NCBI RefSeq assembly: GCF_901827205.1
Contig: NZ_LR594675.1
Span: forward strand, 2,356,001-2,420,000
From: Variovorax sp. PBS-H4
GTDB taxonomy: Bacteria; Pseudomonadota; Gammaproteobacteria; Burkholderiales; Burkholderiaceae_C
Reading direction: 5' to 3'
Length of the DNA stretch: 64,000 nucleotides
Shown piece after piece: positions 36,802 through 45,263 of the stretch (positions are counted from its first letter, which is position 1; each line of letters starts with the position of its first letter). The notes beneath the pieces are model-generated. The model had not been told where the DNA came from. It saw nothing but the letters and a program-made list of their open reading frames with translations, and made no database searches. Made by a program: the position numbers and the translations under genes.

Positions 36802-37431
36802 ATGAGCTCACTCCCTGTTTCCCGCCCCGGTGGGCGCAGCGCCCGCGTCCAGGTCGCGGTTCACACCGCGACGCGTCAACTGATCGATGAGCAAGGCCGC
36901 GCATCGGTCACCGTGCCGATGATTGCGGCGCGCGCAGGAGTCACGCCGTCGACGATCTATCGCCGCTGGGGCGACCTCGCGGAGTTGCTCGCCGATGTCG
37001 CCGTCGAGCGCCTGAAGCCGGACAGCGAGCCGGTCGACACCGGCACCTTGAAAGGGGACCTGCTCGCGTGGGCCGACCAGTTCCGCGACGAGATGTCCTC
37101 GGAGCTCGGGCGCGCGATGGTGCGCGATGTGATCTCTGCGAGAGGCGCGGAGGGCATGGGCGAGCCTTGCCCGTGCGCGCAGTTCGCCCGGAGCCAGCTC
37201 GGTGTCATCGTCGAACGTGGCAAGGCGCGCCGGCAGCGGGTTCCTGCGGTCGATGGGCTCATGGACCGCGTGGTCGCGCCCATCGTCTACAGGATGATGT
37301 TCGGGCTGCCTGCGGCTTCACAGGCAGACGTTCGCACCTGGGTCGAGGCTTGCCTGAAAGAGGCAGCGCCGGCCGGGCGTCACGCCACCCGCGGCAGGCG
37401 CTCCAGCAACTTGTCGAGCGTGATCGGATAG
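36802..37431 (+). CDS. TetR-family transcriptional repressor
   Basis: This 209-residue protein has an N-terminal HTH (residues about 18-65): ATRQLIDEQGRASVTVPMIA, then RAGVTPSTIYRRWGD, the TetR recognition helix. The ligand domain is alpha-helical, with a C-terminal TetR_C-like segment RVVAPIVYRMMFGLP. It probably represses the divergent MFS gene. Its 3' end overlaps the 3' end of the convergent paoC-like gene by 52 bases, which is unusual. The last 20 residues are basic and may be a run-through tail rather than part of the fold. Confidence 0.9.
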   Translation: MSSLPVSRPGGRSARVQVAVHTATRQLIDEQGRASVTVPMIAARAGVTPSTIYRRWGDLAELLADVAVERLKPDSEPVDTGTLKGDLLAWADQFRDEMSSELGRAMVRDVISARGAEGMGEPCPCAQFARSQLGVIVERGKARRQRVPAVDGLMDRVVAPIVYRMMFGLPAASQADVRTWVEACLKEAAPAGRHATRGRRSSNLSSVIG

Positions 37432-39593
37432 TCGCGCACCCTGACGCCGGTCGCGTTGTAGATGGCGTTGGCCACGGCCGCGGCGACGCCGCAAATGCCA
37501 AGCTCGGCAACGCCCTTGGCCTTCATCGGCGAAGAGATCGGGTCCGTTTCGTCCAGGAAGATCACGTCCTGGTGCGGGATGTCGGCATGGACCGGCACCT
37601 CGTAGGCCGCGAGGTCGTGGTTGACGAAGAAGCCGTGCCGCTTGTCGAGCGCGAGGTCTTCCATCAGCGCGGCGCCGACGCCCATCGTCATGGCGCCGAT
37701 CACCTGGCTGCGCGCACTCTTCGGATTCAGAATGCGCCCGCACGCGCACACGGCAAGCATGCGCCGGATGCGGATCTCGCCCGTGCCGGCATCCACGCCG
37801 GCTTCCACGAAGTGCGCGCCGAAGGTCGACTGCTGGTACTTCTTGTCGAGGTCCCCGTATTCGATGGCGTCCTCGGCCACCAGGCCGCTCGGTCCGGCGG
37901 CCTCGGCGAGCGGGACCACGCGATCGCCGGCGCGCACCATCCCGTCGGTGAAGGCCACATCGGCCGACGACGCAATGCCGAGCTTCTGCACGATCGCCTC
38001 GCGCAGCTTCATGCAGGCCGCGTAGACACCCGAGGTGGAATTGTTCGCCCCCCACTGCCCGCCGGAGCCGGCCGAGACCGGGAAGGCCGAGTCGCCAAGG
38101 CGCACGAGCACCTTCTGCAGCGGCACGCCCATCGTCTCCGCCGCGGTCTGCGCGATGATCGTGTACGAGCCGGTGCCGATGTCCGTCATGTCGGTCTCCA
38201 CCGTCACCACGCCGCGGTTGTCCAGGCGCACGCGAGCACCCGACTTCGTGAGCAGGTTGTTGCGGAAGGCCGCCGCCACGCCGATGCCCACCAGCCACCG
38301 CCCATCGCGAACCTGGGCCGGCTGGGAATTGCGGCGGTTCCACCCGAAGCGTTCTGCGCCGGTGCGCAAACAGTGGATCAGCTGGCGCTGCGAGAAGGGG
38401 CGCTCGGGCTTCTCGGGATCGACCTGCGTGTCATTGAGGACGCGGAACTCGATCGGGTCCAGGCCGAGCTTTTCCGCCATCTCGTCCATCGCGATCTCGA
38501 GCGCCATCATGCCCGGCGCCTCACCCGGGGCGCGCATCGCGTTGCCCTCGGGCAGGTCGAGCACCGCGAGCCGCGTGGTCGTCAGGCGGTTCGCACCCGC
38601 GTACAGCAGCCGCGTCTGGTTGACGGCGGTCTCGGCCTGGCCATCGGGCAGGTCGCCGGACCAGCCCTCGTGCGCGATCGCGGTGATCTTTCCGTCGCGC
38701 GTGGCGCCGATGCGGATGCGCTGGATCGTCGCCGGCCGGTGGGTGGTGTTGTTCATCATCAGCGGCCGCTGCAGCGCCACCTTGACGGGCCGCCGTGCCG
38801 CTCGCGCGCCCAGCGCGGCCAGCACCGCATCCGCGCGCACGAACAGCTTGCCGCCGAAGCCGCCGCCGATGAAGGGCGAGACCAGCCGCACATTGGCCTT
38901 CGGAATGCCGAGCGTCTTGGCAACGTCGCCGACCCCCCAGTCGATCATCTGGTTCGAGGTCCAGACCGTGAGCTTGTCGCCCTTCCAGGCCGCGATGGAG
39001 GCATGGGGCTCCATCATGGCGTGCGACTCGTCCGGGGTGGTGTAGGCCGCGTCCAGCTGCACCGGGGCCGCGGCGTAGGCGGCTGCAAAATCGCCGGCCT
39101 TCGTCTCGGGCGGCCCTGCGAACTCGGTCGGCTTGGGCATCTGGGCCGACGCCTTCTGCGCGGCCAGGTCGAAGCGCCCCTCCGAGCGCGTGTACTCGAT
39201 GCGCACCAGCTGGGCAGCGGCACGGGCCTGCTCGAAGGACCTTGCGACGACCAGCGCCACGGCCTGGTGGTAATGGTCGATCTCTGGCCCGCCCAGCAGC
39301 CTGGCCGTGTTGAAGTCGCCCTTTCCGAGCTTGCCGGCGTGGTCCGCCGTGACGATGGCCAGCACGCCGGGCGCCGCGCGCGCGGCGCGCAGATCCATCG
39401 AGGCGATTCGGCCTTTTGCAATGCCGGCCCCGACGATGTACCCATAGGCGGCATCGGGTGCCACGTCGTGGCGCTCGTAGGCGTAAGGAGCCGTGCCGGT
39501 GGTCTTGAGCGGGCCGTCGATGCGGTCCGTCGGCTTGCCGATCACCTTGAGCTGGTCGATCGGGTTGGTGGTGGCGGGGGTGTCGAACTTCAT
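37380..39593 (-). CDS. paoC: Aldehyde oxidoreductase molybdenum-binding subunit (PaoC-like)
   Basis: This 737-residue protein has the xanthine-oxidase-family large-subunit fold. It starts with the a/b hammerhead region (VIGKPTDRIDGPLKTTGTAP). Mo-cofactor-binding segments follow: FIGGGFGGK, AMRAPGEAPGMMALE, GSGGQWGANNSTSG and a C-terminal GVAELG with the catalytic Glu. This matches E. coli PaoC (YagR), which oxidises aldehydes to acids in the periplasm using molybdopterin cytosine dinucleotide. It lies three bases after paoB in a paoA-paoB-paoC order. A maturation gene such as paoD is not next to it. The stop codon overlaps tetR in the opposite strand. Confidence 0.93.
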   Translation of the reverse strand: MKFDTPATTNPIDQLKVIGKPTDRIDGPLKTTGTAPYAYERHDVAPDAAYGYIVGAGIAKGRIASMDLRAARAAPGVLAIVTADHAGKLGKGDFNTARLLGGPEIDHYHQAVALVVARSFEQARAAAQLVRIEYTRSEGRFDLAAQKASAQMPKPTEFAGPPETKAGDFAAAYAAAPVQLDAAYTTPDESHAMMEPHASIAAWKGDKLTVWTSNQMIDWGVGDVAKTLGIPKANVRLVSPFIGGGFGGKLFVRADAVLAALGARAARRPVKVALQRPLMMNNTTHRPATIQRIRIGATRDGKITAIAHEGWSGDLPDGQAETAVNQTRLLYAGANRLTTTRLAVLDLPEGNAMRAPGEAPGMMALEIAMDEMAEKLGLDPIEFRVLNDTQVDPEKPERPFSQRQLIHCLRTGAERFGWNRRNSQPAQVRDGRWLVGIGVAAAFRNNLLTKSGARVRLDNRGVVTVETDMTDIGTGSYTIIAQTAAETMGVPLQKVLVRLGDSAFPVSAGSGGQWGANNSTSGVYAACMKLREAIVQKLGIASSADVAFTDGMVRAGDRVVPLAEAAGPSGLVAEDAIEYGDLDKKYQQSTFGAHFVEAGVDAGTGEIRIRRMLAVCACGRILNPKSARSQVIGAMTMGVGAALMEDLALDKRHGFFVNHDLAAYEVPVHADIPHQDVIFLDETDPISSPMKAKGVAELGICGVAAAVANAIYNATGVRVRDYPITLDKLLERLPRVA

Positions 39594-39596
39594 GGC

Positions 39597-40547
39597 TCAG
39601 GCCCTCGCTTGTGCCAGCACCGCGGCGATCGTGCGCTCCGCCAGCGGCAGCTTGAATGCGTTGTCGTGTGTCGGCTGGGCGCTGGCCAGCAGCCGGGTGG
39701 CCACCGCCTCGGCGCCTTGCGGCAGCGCAGCGTCTGCGGCCTCGTCGCGCCACGGCTTGTGCGCGACGCCGCCCAGCGCGATCCGGCCCGCGCCATTGCG
39801 CTGCACGATCGCGGCCACCGAGACCAGCGCGAAGGCATACGAGGCGCGGTCTCGCACCTTGCGGTACAGCTGGGTGCCGCCCGCGGGCCGGGGCAGCGTG
39901 ACCGAGGTGATCAGTTCGCCGCGTTCCAACGTCGTCTCGATGTGCGGGGTGTCGCCCGGCAGCCGATGGAAATCGGCGATCGGGATCACGCGGGCGCGGC
40001 CATCGGGGCGCACCGTCTCGACGGTGGCATCGAGGACGCGCATCGCAACCGCCATGTCGCTGGGATGGGTGGCGATGCAGGCCTGACTGCTGCCGACGAC
40101 CGCGAGTTGCCGGCTCACACCCCCGATCGCGCTGCATCCGCTGCCCGGCTGGCGCTTGTTGCACGGCTGGTCGGTGTCGTAGAAGTAGGGACAGCGCGTG
40201 CGCTGCAGCAGGTTCCCGGCGGTGGTCGCCTTGTTGCGCAACTGGCCCGAGGCCCCGGCCAGCAGCGCCCGCGAGAGCACGCCGTAGTCGCGCCGCACGC
40301 GCTCGTCGGCGGCCAGCGCCGTGTTGCGCACCAGCGCCCCGATGCGAAGCCCGCCTTCCGGTGTCGGCTCGATCTTGTCCAGTGCGAGGCGGTTCACGTC
40401 CACCAGGTGCGTGGGTGCCTCGATCTGCAGCTTCATGAGGTCGAGCAGGTTGGTGCCGCCGGCGATGAATTTCGCGGAGGGGTCGCGGGCCACCGCGGCG
40501 GCGGCTTCTGCCGGCGATTTCGCGCGTTCGTAGGTGAAGGGCTTCAT
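39597..40547 (-). CDS. paoB: Aldehyde oxidoreductase FAD/[4Fe-4S] subunit (PaoB-like)
   Basis: ATG 40547 overlaps the paoA stop (ATGA). The 316-residue product has a PCMH-type FAD-binding domain: KFIAGGTNLLDLMK, then ASGQLRNKATTAGNLLQRTR. It has the extra cysteine loop typical of PaoB, with C119, C129, C138 and C157 around RCPYFYDTD and GSGC; in E. coli PaoB this loop holds a [4Fe-4S] cluster absent from ordinary xanthine dehydrogenases. The CO-dehydrogenase flavoprotein C-terminal domain follows. It transfers electrons from the Fe-S subunit toward the acceptor. The operon order and the four Cys support the PaoABC assignment rather than a xanthine dehydrogenase. Confidence 0.93.
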   Translation of the reverse strand: MKPFTYERAKSPAEAAAAVARDPSAKFIAGGTNLLDLMKLQIEAPTHLVDVNRLALDKIEPTPEGGLRIGALVRNTALAADERVRRDYGVLSRALLAGASGQLRNKATTAGNLLQRTRCPYFYDTDQPCNKRQPGSGCSAIGGVSRQLAVVGSSQACIATHPSDMAVAMRVLDATVETVRPDGRARVIPIADFHRLPGDTPHIETTLERGELITSVTLPRPAGGTQLYRKVRDRASYAFALVSVAAIVQRNGAGRIALGGVAHKPWRDEAADAALPQGAEAVATRLLASAQPTHDNAFKLPLAERTIAAVLAQARA

Positions 40548-41185
40548 GTCTTCACTCCCGCGACTTCCGATACTGCTTCGATGATGTTCGAGTAAGCGCC
40601 GCAGCGGCAGATGTTGCCGCTCATGCGTTCCCGCAGTTCGTCGGCAGACAGCAGCGGTCGTGCAGTGAGGTCCGCGCTCGCGTGGCTGGGAATGCCCTGC
40701 CGCATCTCGTCGAGCGCGCCCACGGCCGAGCAGATCTGGCCCGGTGTGCAGTAGCCGCACTGGTAGCCGTCGTGCCTGACGAAAGCGGCTTGCAGCGGGT
40801 GCGGGTTCGCGGGCGTGCCGAGCCCTTCGATCGTGGTGACCTTGCTGCCTTCATGCATCACGGCGAGCGTCAGGCACGAATTGATGCGCACGCCGTCGAC
40901 CAGCACGGTGCAGGCGCCGCACTGTCCGTGGTCGCAGCCCTTCTTGGTCCCAGTGAGGTGCAGGTGCTCGCGCAAGGCGTCGAGCAAGGTGGTCCGCGTG
41001 TCGAGCGCGAGCTGGCGGGCGGTGCCATTCACCTCGATGGAGAACTTGGCCATCGGCACCGCGCCGCTGGCGGACGCTGCCGTGGCGGCACCGGCTTCAG
41101 GGGAGACGCCGGTGGTTGCCGCCGTGGCCGCTCCCACGATCAGCAGGTCACGGCGGGAGATGGTCAGGTCGCTTGGACTGTCCAT
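40544..41185 (-). CDS. paoA: Aldehyde oxidoreductase [2Fe-2S] subunit with Tat signal (PaoA-like)
   Basis: The start is ATG 41185, with GAGGAT upstream; a longer open frame upstream is only antisense to the AraC gene. Residues 1-35 form a Tat signal (SRRDLLIVGAATAA), so the complex is exported folded to the periplasm. A plant-type ferredoxin domain has C84, C89, C92 and C104. The second [2Fe-2S] domain has C143, C146, C193 and C195 (QCGYCTPGQ, NICRCGAY). At 213 residues it is close to E. coli PaoA. It is the first gene of paoABC; no promoter motif is evident in the 125-base gap to the upstream AraC-type gene on the same strand. Confidence 0.94.
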   Translation of the reverse strand: MDSPSDLTISRRDLLIVGAATAATTGVSPEAGAATAASASGAVPMAKFSIEVNGTARQLALDTRTTLLDALREHLHLTGTKKGCDHGQCGACTVLVDGVRINSCLTLAVMHEGSKVTTIEGLGTPANPHPLQAAFVRHDGYQCGYCTPGQICSAVGALDEMRQGIPSHASADLTARPLLSADELRERMSGNICRCGAYSNIIEAVSEVAGVKT

Positions 41186-41310
41186 GGTGTTCGATCCTCG
41201 TGGATAGCGCGGCGCGAAACAGCCCGCGGCCGCGAAGGCTCGTCGCCGGTTCCGGCGCAAGGGAGGGGAGGATGAACTGGTCGACCCCGGCAGCCTTGTA
41301 GGCCCCCGGC

Positions 41311-42303
41311 TCACGCAAGAGTAGTCGGCGCGACATCTCCGGTCGCCTCGGAGGTGCTCGACCCCGCGCGACCCTCCCTGCCCAGCCGGCGGATCGATTG
41401 CGGCGGCTGCCCGAGCGTTCGCAGGAACGCGCGCCGCATGCGTTCGCGATCGCCGAAGCCGACCTCGTCGGCGATCACGTCCATCGAGAGGCGCCCCTGC
41501 TCGAGCCTCAGTCTTGCGGCTTCGACACGCAAGAGCTCGACGGCCTTGGCAGGCGACTGGCCCGTCTCGGTGCTGAAGGCCCGGCTGAACTGCCGCGGGC
41601 TGAGGCCCGCGACATCGGCCAGGTCTTCGACGGGCAGCGCCTCGCGCAGATGCGCATTCGCGTAGTCGAGCGCCTTCTGGATCCGGTCGGACTTCGGCTC
41701 GAGCTCGAGCAGTGCCGAAAACTGCGACTGCCCGCCCGTGCGGCGGTGATAGACGACGAGCTTGCGCGCGACCGTGCGGGACACGTCCTTGCCGAAGTCC
41801 TTCTCGATCATGGCAAGCGCCAGGTCGATGGTGGCCGCCATGCCGGCCGAGGTCCAGATCGGGCCGTCGACGACGAAGATCTGGTCTTCCTCGACGGCCA
41901 CCTTCGGAAAGCGGCGCTGCAGGTCGCGCGCGAAGCGCCAGTGGGTCGTCGCCCGGCGACCGTCCAGTACACCGGCTTCGGCAAGGAGGAAGGCGCCGGT
42001 GCAGGGCGCTGCGACCCGCCTCGAGGTGTCGAGCGCGCGCTTGACGAAGGCCAGCAATCCGGGCGAGCTCAAGTCGGTCTCGAGACCGGAGCCGAACATG
42101 ACCGTGTCGAAGACGGCGTCGCCGAAAGGCTGGGTCTCGACACGAAACCCTGCGGATGCGGCGACGAGCCCGCCCGTTTCCGACAGCAGGGTCACCTCGT
42201 ACGCCGGCTCTTCGACCACGAGGTTGGCCGTCTCGAAGGCTGTGACGGCGGCGAAGCCCAGCAGGTAGAAGTTGGGAAAGACGACGAATCCGATCCTGTG
42301 CAT
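41311..42303 (-). CDS. GlxA-family AraC-type transcriptional regulator
   Basis: The start is ATG 42303, with GGAG upstream. This 330-residue protein has an N-terminal DJ-1/PfpI-like domain (about 1-180; IGFVVFPNFYLLGFAAVTAF, VAAPCTGAFLLAEAGVLDG, with the nucleophile-elbow Cys in APCTGAF). The C-terminal AraC double HTH has LADVAGLSPRQFSRAFSTET and IADEVGFGDRERMRRAF. GlxA-type regulators control carnitine, betaine, aromatic or stress genes. It lies between paoABC (same strand) and a divergent MFS exporter. The shared gap has a near-perfect inverted repeat at 42319-42356, a likely binding site, so the MFS gene is the most likely target. Confidence 0.93.
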   Translation of the reverse strand: MHRIGFVVFPNFYLLGFAAVTAFETANLVVEEPAYEVTLLSETGGLVAASAGFRVETQPFGDAVFDTVMFGSGLETDLSSPGLLAFVKRALDTSRRVAAPCTGAFLLAEAGVLDGRRATTHWRFARDLQRRFPKVAVEEDQIFVVDGPIWTSAGMAATIDLALAMIEKDFGKDVSRTVARKLVVYHRRTGGQSQFSALLELEPKSDRIQKALDYANAHLREALPVEDLADVAGLSPRQFSRAFSTETGQSPAKAVELLRVEAARLRLEQGRLSMDVIADEVGFGDRERMRRAFLRTLGQPPQSIRRLGREGRAGSSTSEATGDVAPTTLA

Positions 42304-42318
42304 GTGCCACTCCGTGCG

Positions 42319-42356
42319 ATGTCTCGAATCTGCAGTATTTACGACATTTGAGACAT
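42319..42356. promoter_or_regulatory. Inverted repeat ATGTCTCGAA ... TTTGAGACAT in the AraC-MFS gap
   Basis: ATGTCTCGAA (42319-42328) and TTTGAGACAT (42347-42356) match in 9 of 10 paired positions, with an 18-base spacer containing GACATTT, which repeats the half-site. The site is 15 bases before the araC-type start and 59 before the MFS start. It fits a GlxA/AraC-type binding site acting in both directions. Confidence 0.55.
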
Positions 42357-42415
42357 GGGCAAGCGCGCCTATTCTCAGGACTCTTCTCCATCGAAACCAC
42401 CGAAAGTTGATCGAT

Positions 42416-43606
42416 ATGGACCGTCGACTCCTCATGCTGGCGCTTGGCATGTTCGCCATGGGAACGGACAACTTCGTTGTCGCCGGAATCCTTCCGGGCG
42501 TCGCCCAGTCACTTCACACCACGGTCAGTCTGGCCGGCCAGATGGTGACCGTCTACGCGCTTTCCTACGCCGTCATGGCGCCTGTGATGGCCGCGGTCGC
42601 CGGAGGGTGGCCGCGCAAGGTTCTGCTGGTCGCTGCACTGGGGGTCTTCGTTGCGGGCAATGTCATCAGCGCCCTCGCGACCGACCTGAACACCGTGCTG
42701 TTGAGCCGCGTGATCGCTGGCCTGGGTGCCGCCATGTTCGCACCCACGGCACTCGGCGTGGCCACTGCGCTGGCGGAGCCGGCAAGGCGAGGGCGTGCAC
42801 TCGCCACCGTGACTGCCGGCCTGGCCGGCGCCACCGCACTTGGCGCGCCGATCGGCACCTTCATCGGAGGGTTCGGAAGCTGGAGAGCCACGCTGTGGTT
42901 CGTTGCAGTCCTGGGGCTCGCCGCGATGATCGGCGTCTGGACGATGCTCCGCTCCGTTCCCCAGCCTGCGCGCATCGCCTTGCGGGACCGGCTGGCACCG
43001 CTACGCGACATCCGCATCGCGCTGACCCTGCTGACCTCCCTGTTCGCCTTCGGCGGATTCCTGATGGTCTATACCTACGCAGGGCTCGTGCTGCGGCGCG
43101 TGACCGGCGGCGATGAACGCGTGCTTGCCGGCATGCTTCTGTTCTGGGGCATCGCAGCGACGATCGGGAACATGCTGGCGGGCCGGCTGGTCGATCGCTT
43201 CGACAGCCGCAGGATCGTCAACGCCGGCCTGCTCATCGGAATCGTCAACTTCTGTGCCTTGCCGTGGACCGCCGCCCATCCGGCCACCACCCTCATCGCG
43301 CTGGTGATCTGGGGCGTGTGCGGATGGGGCCTCCTCGTGCCCCAGCAGCACCGGCTCGTGAAGATCGCGCCCGAGGTCGCGCCGCTGCTGCTCGCCCTGA
43401 ACAACACGGCCACCTATGGCGGGCTCGCCTGCTCGGGCGTCATCGGCGGCGTCGTGCTCCTGTACCTGGACCCGCAATACCTCAGCCTGGTCGGAGCCGG
43501 CCTGATCGCGATCGCCTTCATGCTCGCCGAGGCGGCCCATCTCTACATCCGGCGCGAGCGCGTCGTCAACCATGCGGCGCAAGGCAGGGCGCACGGCACG
43601 GCATGA
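42416..43606 (+). CDS. MFS transporter of the arabinose-efflux/DHA1 type
   Basis: The start is ATG 42416 (the frame is open upstream, but that reading overlaps the operator). The 396-residue product has 12 predicted helices. Motifs are LGMFAMGTDNFVVAGILPGV in helix 1, a basic loop 2-3 GGWPRKVLLVAALGVFVAGN, RVIAGLGAAMFAPTALGVAT in helix 4, and GLAGATALGAPIGTFIGG, the motif-C antiporter signature of drug/H+ exporters. Sequence style matches YdhP/NepI/AraJ-like DHA1 exporters. It is divergent from the GlxA-type regulator. The substrate is unknown. Confidence 0.9.
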   Translation: MDRRLLMLALGMFAMGTDNFVVAGILPGVAQSLHTTVSLAGQMVTVYALSYAVMAPVMAAVAGGWPRKVLLVAALGVFVAGNVISALATDLNTVLLSRVIAGLGAAMFAPTALGVATALAEPARRGRALATVTAGLAGATALGAPIGTFIGGFGSWRATLWFVAVLGLAAMIGVWTMLRSVPQPARIALRDRLAPLRDIRIALTLLTSLFAFGGFLMVYTYAGLVLRRVTGGDERVLAGMLLFWGIAATIGNMLAGRLVDRFDSRRIVNAGLLIGIVNFCALPWTAAHPATTLIALVIWGVCGWGLLVPQQHRLVKIAPEVAPLLLALNNTATYGGLACSGVIGGVVLLYLDPQYLSLVGAGLIAIAFMLAEAAHLYIRRERVVNHAAQGRAHGTA

Positions 43607-43793
43607 CCGATCGCCCGCACTGCTGATGACCCATGACACTCGGAGCCGCGAACCGCCGGGCTCCAGGCATCCGGTCAGCAGGAATGCAAGCACGACGCAG
43701 CCTGCGAAGCTGCTCGCTGTTTTCGTCGTCGACTCGAACGACAGGGCACTCACCACACCCGACAACTGATCACTGAAGCAAAGGAAATTCAAT

Positions 43794-44249
43794 ATGAGCA
43801 AGCGTCTCGATTACAACCAGGTCGCGCCGGCCGGCGCCAAGGCCCTCGGGGGCGTGTACGGCTACGTGACGCAGAGCGGCCTCGCGCCCGCGCTGGTCGA
43901 CCTCGTCTATCTGCGCATCTCGCAGATCAACAACTGCGCCTACTGCCTCGACATGCATACCCGCGAACTGCTGAAGAAGGGGCTGAAGGTCGAAAAGCTG
44001 GCGCTGGTGCAGGCGTGGGCCGAAGGCGGAAGCCTGTTCGACGAACGCGAGCGTGCCGCCCTGGCCTGGGCCGAAACCGTGACGCGCGTGGCAGAGACCG
44101 GCGTGCCCGACGAGGCCTACCAGGCGGCGCGTGCGATCTTCAGCGAGCGGGAACTGGTGGATCTCACGATCGCGATCAGCCTGATGAATGCCTACAACCG
44201 CATGGCGATCAGCTTTCGCAACACGCCAGCGGCAGTGCTCGAGGCCTGA
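43794..44249 (+). CDS. AhpD-like carboxymuconolactone decarboxylase-family protein
   Basis: AAAGGA precedes ATG 43794. This 151-residue protein has the alkylhydroperoxidase-D core: LRISQINNCAYCLDMHTREL, with C48 and C51 as the redox pair and H55 as the proton relay, then WAETVTRV and LTIAISLMNAYNRMAI. Members act in peroxide defence or as peroxidase-like partners of peroxiredoxin systems. It is followed 75 bases later by an aldo/keto reductase gene and preceded by the MFS exporter, so it could be part of a small detoxification group. The 43607-43793 gap contains an antisense lipoprotein-like stretch noted in the findings. Confidence 0.92.
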   Translation: MSKRLDYNQVAPAGAKALGGVYGYVTQSGLAPALVDLVYLRISQINNCAYCLDMHTRELLKKGLKVEKLALVQAWAEGGSLFDERERAALAWAETVTRVAETGVPDEAYQAARAIFSERELVDLTIAISLMNAYNRMAISFRNTPAAVLEA

Positions 44250-44324
44250 AGCAGTCCCGCATCGGACCGGCGAAGCGGTAGACGGCGCCGTTAACATGAA
44301 AGGCCGAATTCCGGAGTGCAGCAC

Positions 44325-45194
44325 ATGGCCTTGCCCACGACCCTCGACATTCCCACCGGCAACGGCCGGCTGCCCGTGCTCGGCCTGGGCACCTGGCGCT
44401 TCGGGGAGGACCCCACCGAGCGGCGCGCGGAAGTCGCCGCAGTGCGCTCGGCCCTCGCGATGGGCTACCGCCTCATCGACACGGCCGAGATGTATGGCGA
44501 GGGCAGTGCCGAGGAGGTGGTGGGCCAGGCCATCGCCGAGGCGCTGCGCGCCGGCGACGTGACGCGCGAGCAGCTCTTCGTCGTCAGCAAGGTCTATCCG
44601 CACAACGCCAGCCGCAAGGGCACGCCGGCCGCTTGCGCGCGCAGCCTGGCGCGGCTCGGGCTGGACCGCATCGACCTGTACCTGCTCCACTGGCGTGGCG
44701 AGCATCCGCTTGCCGAAACCTGCGACGCGATGCGCCAGCTCGTGGCCGACGGCCGCATCGCGCACTGGGGCGTCAGCAACTTCGACACCGACGACATGGA
44801 GGAGTTGGCCACGGTATGCGGGGGTCGGCTCGACTGCGCAGCGAACCAGGTCTACTACTCGCTGACCGAGCGCGGGCCGGAGTTCAGCCTGCTGCCGTGG
44901 CAACGCCAGCGCGGCATGCCGATGATGGCCTACAGCCCGATCGACCAGGGTGCCTTGGCCGGCGACGCGGGCCTGAAGAAGATGGCCCAGCGGCTGGGCG
45001 TGACTGCGGCGCAGCTTGCGCTGGCCTGGGTGATCGCGCAGCCTGGCGTGGTCGCCATCCCGAAGGCCGTGCGCGAATCGCATCTGCGCGAGAACCTGGC
45101 CGCCGCCGACCTGCGGCTCAGTGCGGACGACCTCGCGGAGATCGACCGCTTGCACCCGCCTCCGCGGCGCAAGAAGCCGCTGGCGATGATCTGA
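44325..45194 (+). CDS. Aldo/keto reductase
   Basis: ATG 44325 with CCGGAG upstream is preferred over GTG 44316. The 289-residue product has a TIM barrel and the catalytic tetrad: D and Y in RLIDTAEMYGEG, K in VVSKVYPHNAS, H in LYLLHWRGEHP. NADPH-contact regions are AIPKAVRESHL and the helix after it. It reduces aldehydes or keto groups, or runs in reverse. It belongs to the bacterial YghZ/YtbE-like AKR5 or AKR-other group. Its substrate is not clear. It converges on the NCS2 permease with 69 bases between stops, where a GC-rich hairpin-like stretch may end transcription. Confidence 0.93.
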   Translation: MALPTTLDIPTGNGRLPVLGLGTWRFGEDPTERRAEVAAVRSALAMGYRLIDTAEMYGEGSAEEVVGQAIAEALRAGDVTREQLFVVSKVYPHNASRKGTPAACARSLARLGLDRIDLYLLHWRGEHPLAETCDAMRQLVADGRIAHWGVSNFDTDDMEELATVCGGRLDCAANQVYYSLTERGPEFSLLPWQRQRGMPMMAYSPIDQGALAGDAGLKKMAQRLGVTAAQLALAWVIAQPGVVAIPKAVRESHLRENLAAADLRLSADDLAEIDRLHPPPRRKKPLAMI

Positions 45195-45263
45195 CGCAGG
45201 CCGGGGCGCGGCGCCGGCGCTTGATGCACGCGCGTCTTGCCCGCCGTCGGCACTCGCGTTCTC

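Noticed and set aside
37068..40595. A 1,175-codon plus-strand frame over the paoBC-like genes
   Set aside because: It is a GC-driven shadow; the minus strand has complete molybdenum and FAD subunits.
37380..41185. Reading paoABC as the xanthine dehydrogenase missing from the urate cluster
   Set aside because: The four-Cys loop in the FAD subunit, the Tat signal on the Fe-S subunit and the AMRAPGEAPG motif point to the periplasmic PaoABC aldehyde oxidoreductase, not cytoplasmic XdhAB.
40544..42400. A single 618-codon frame joining paoA to sequence antisense to the AraC-type gene
   Set aside because: The paoA Tat signal and ribosome site define a start at 41185. The upstream part is the shadow of the AraC-type gene in another frame.
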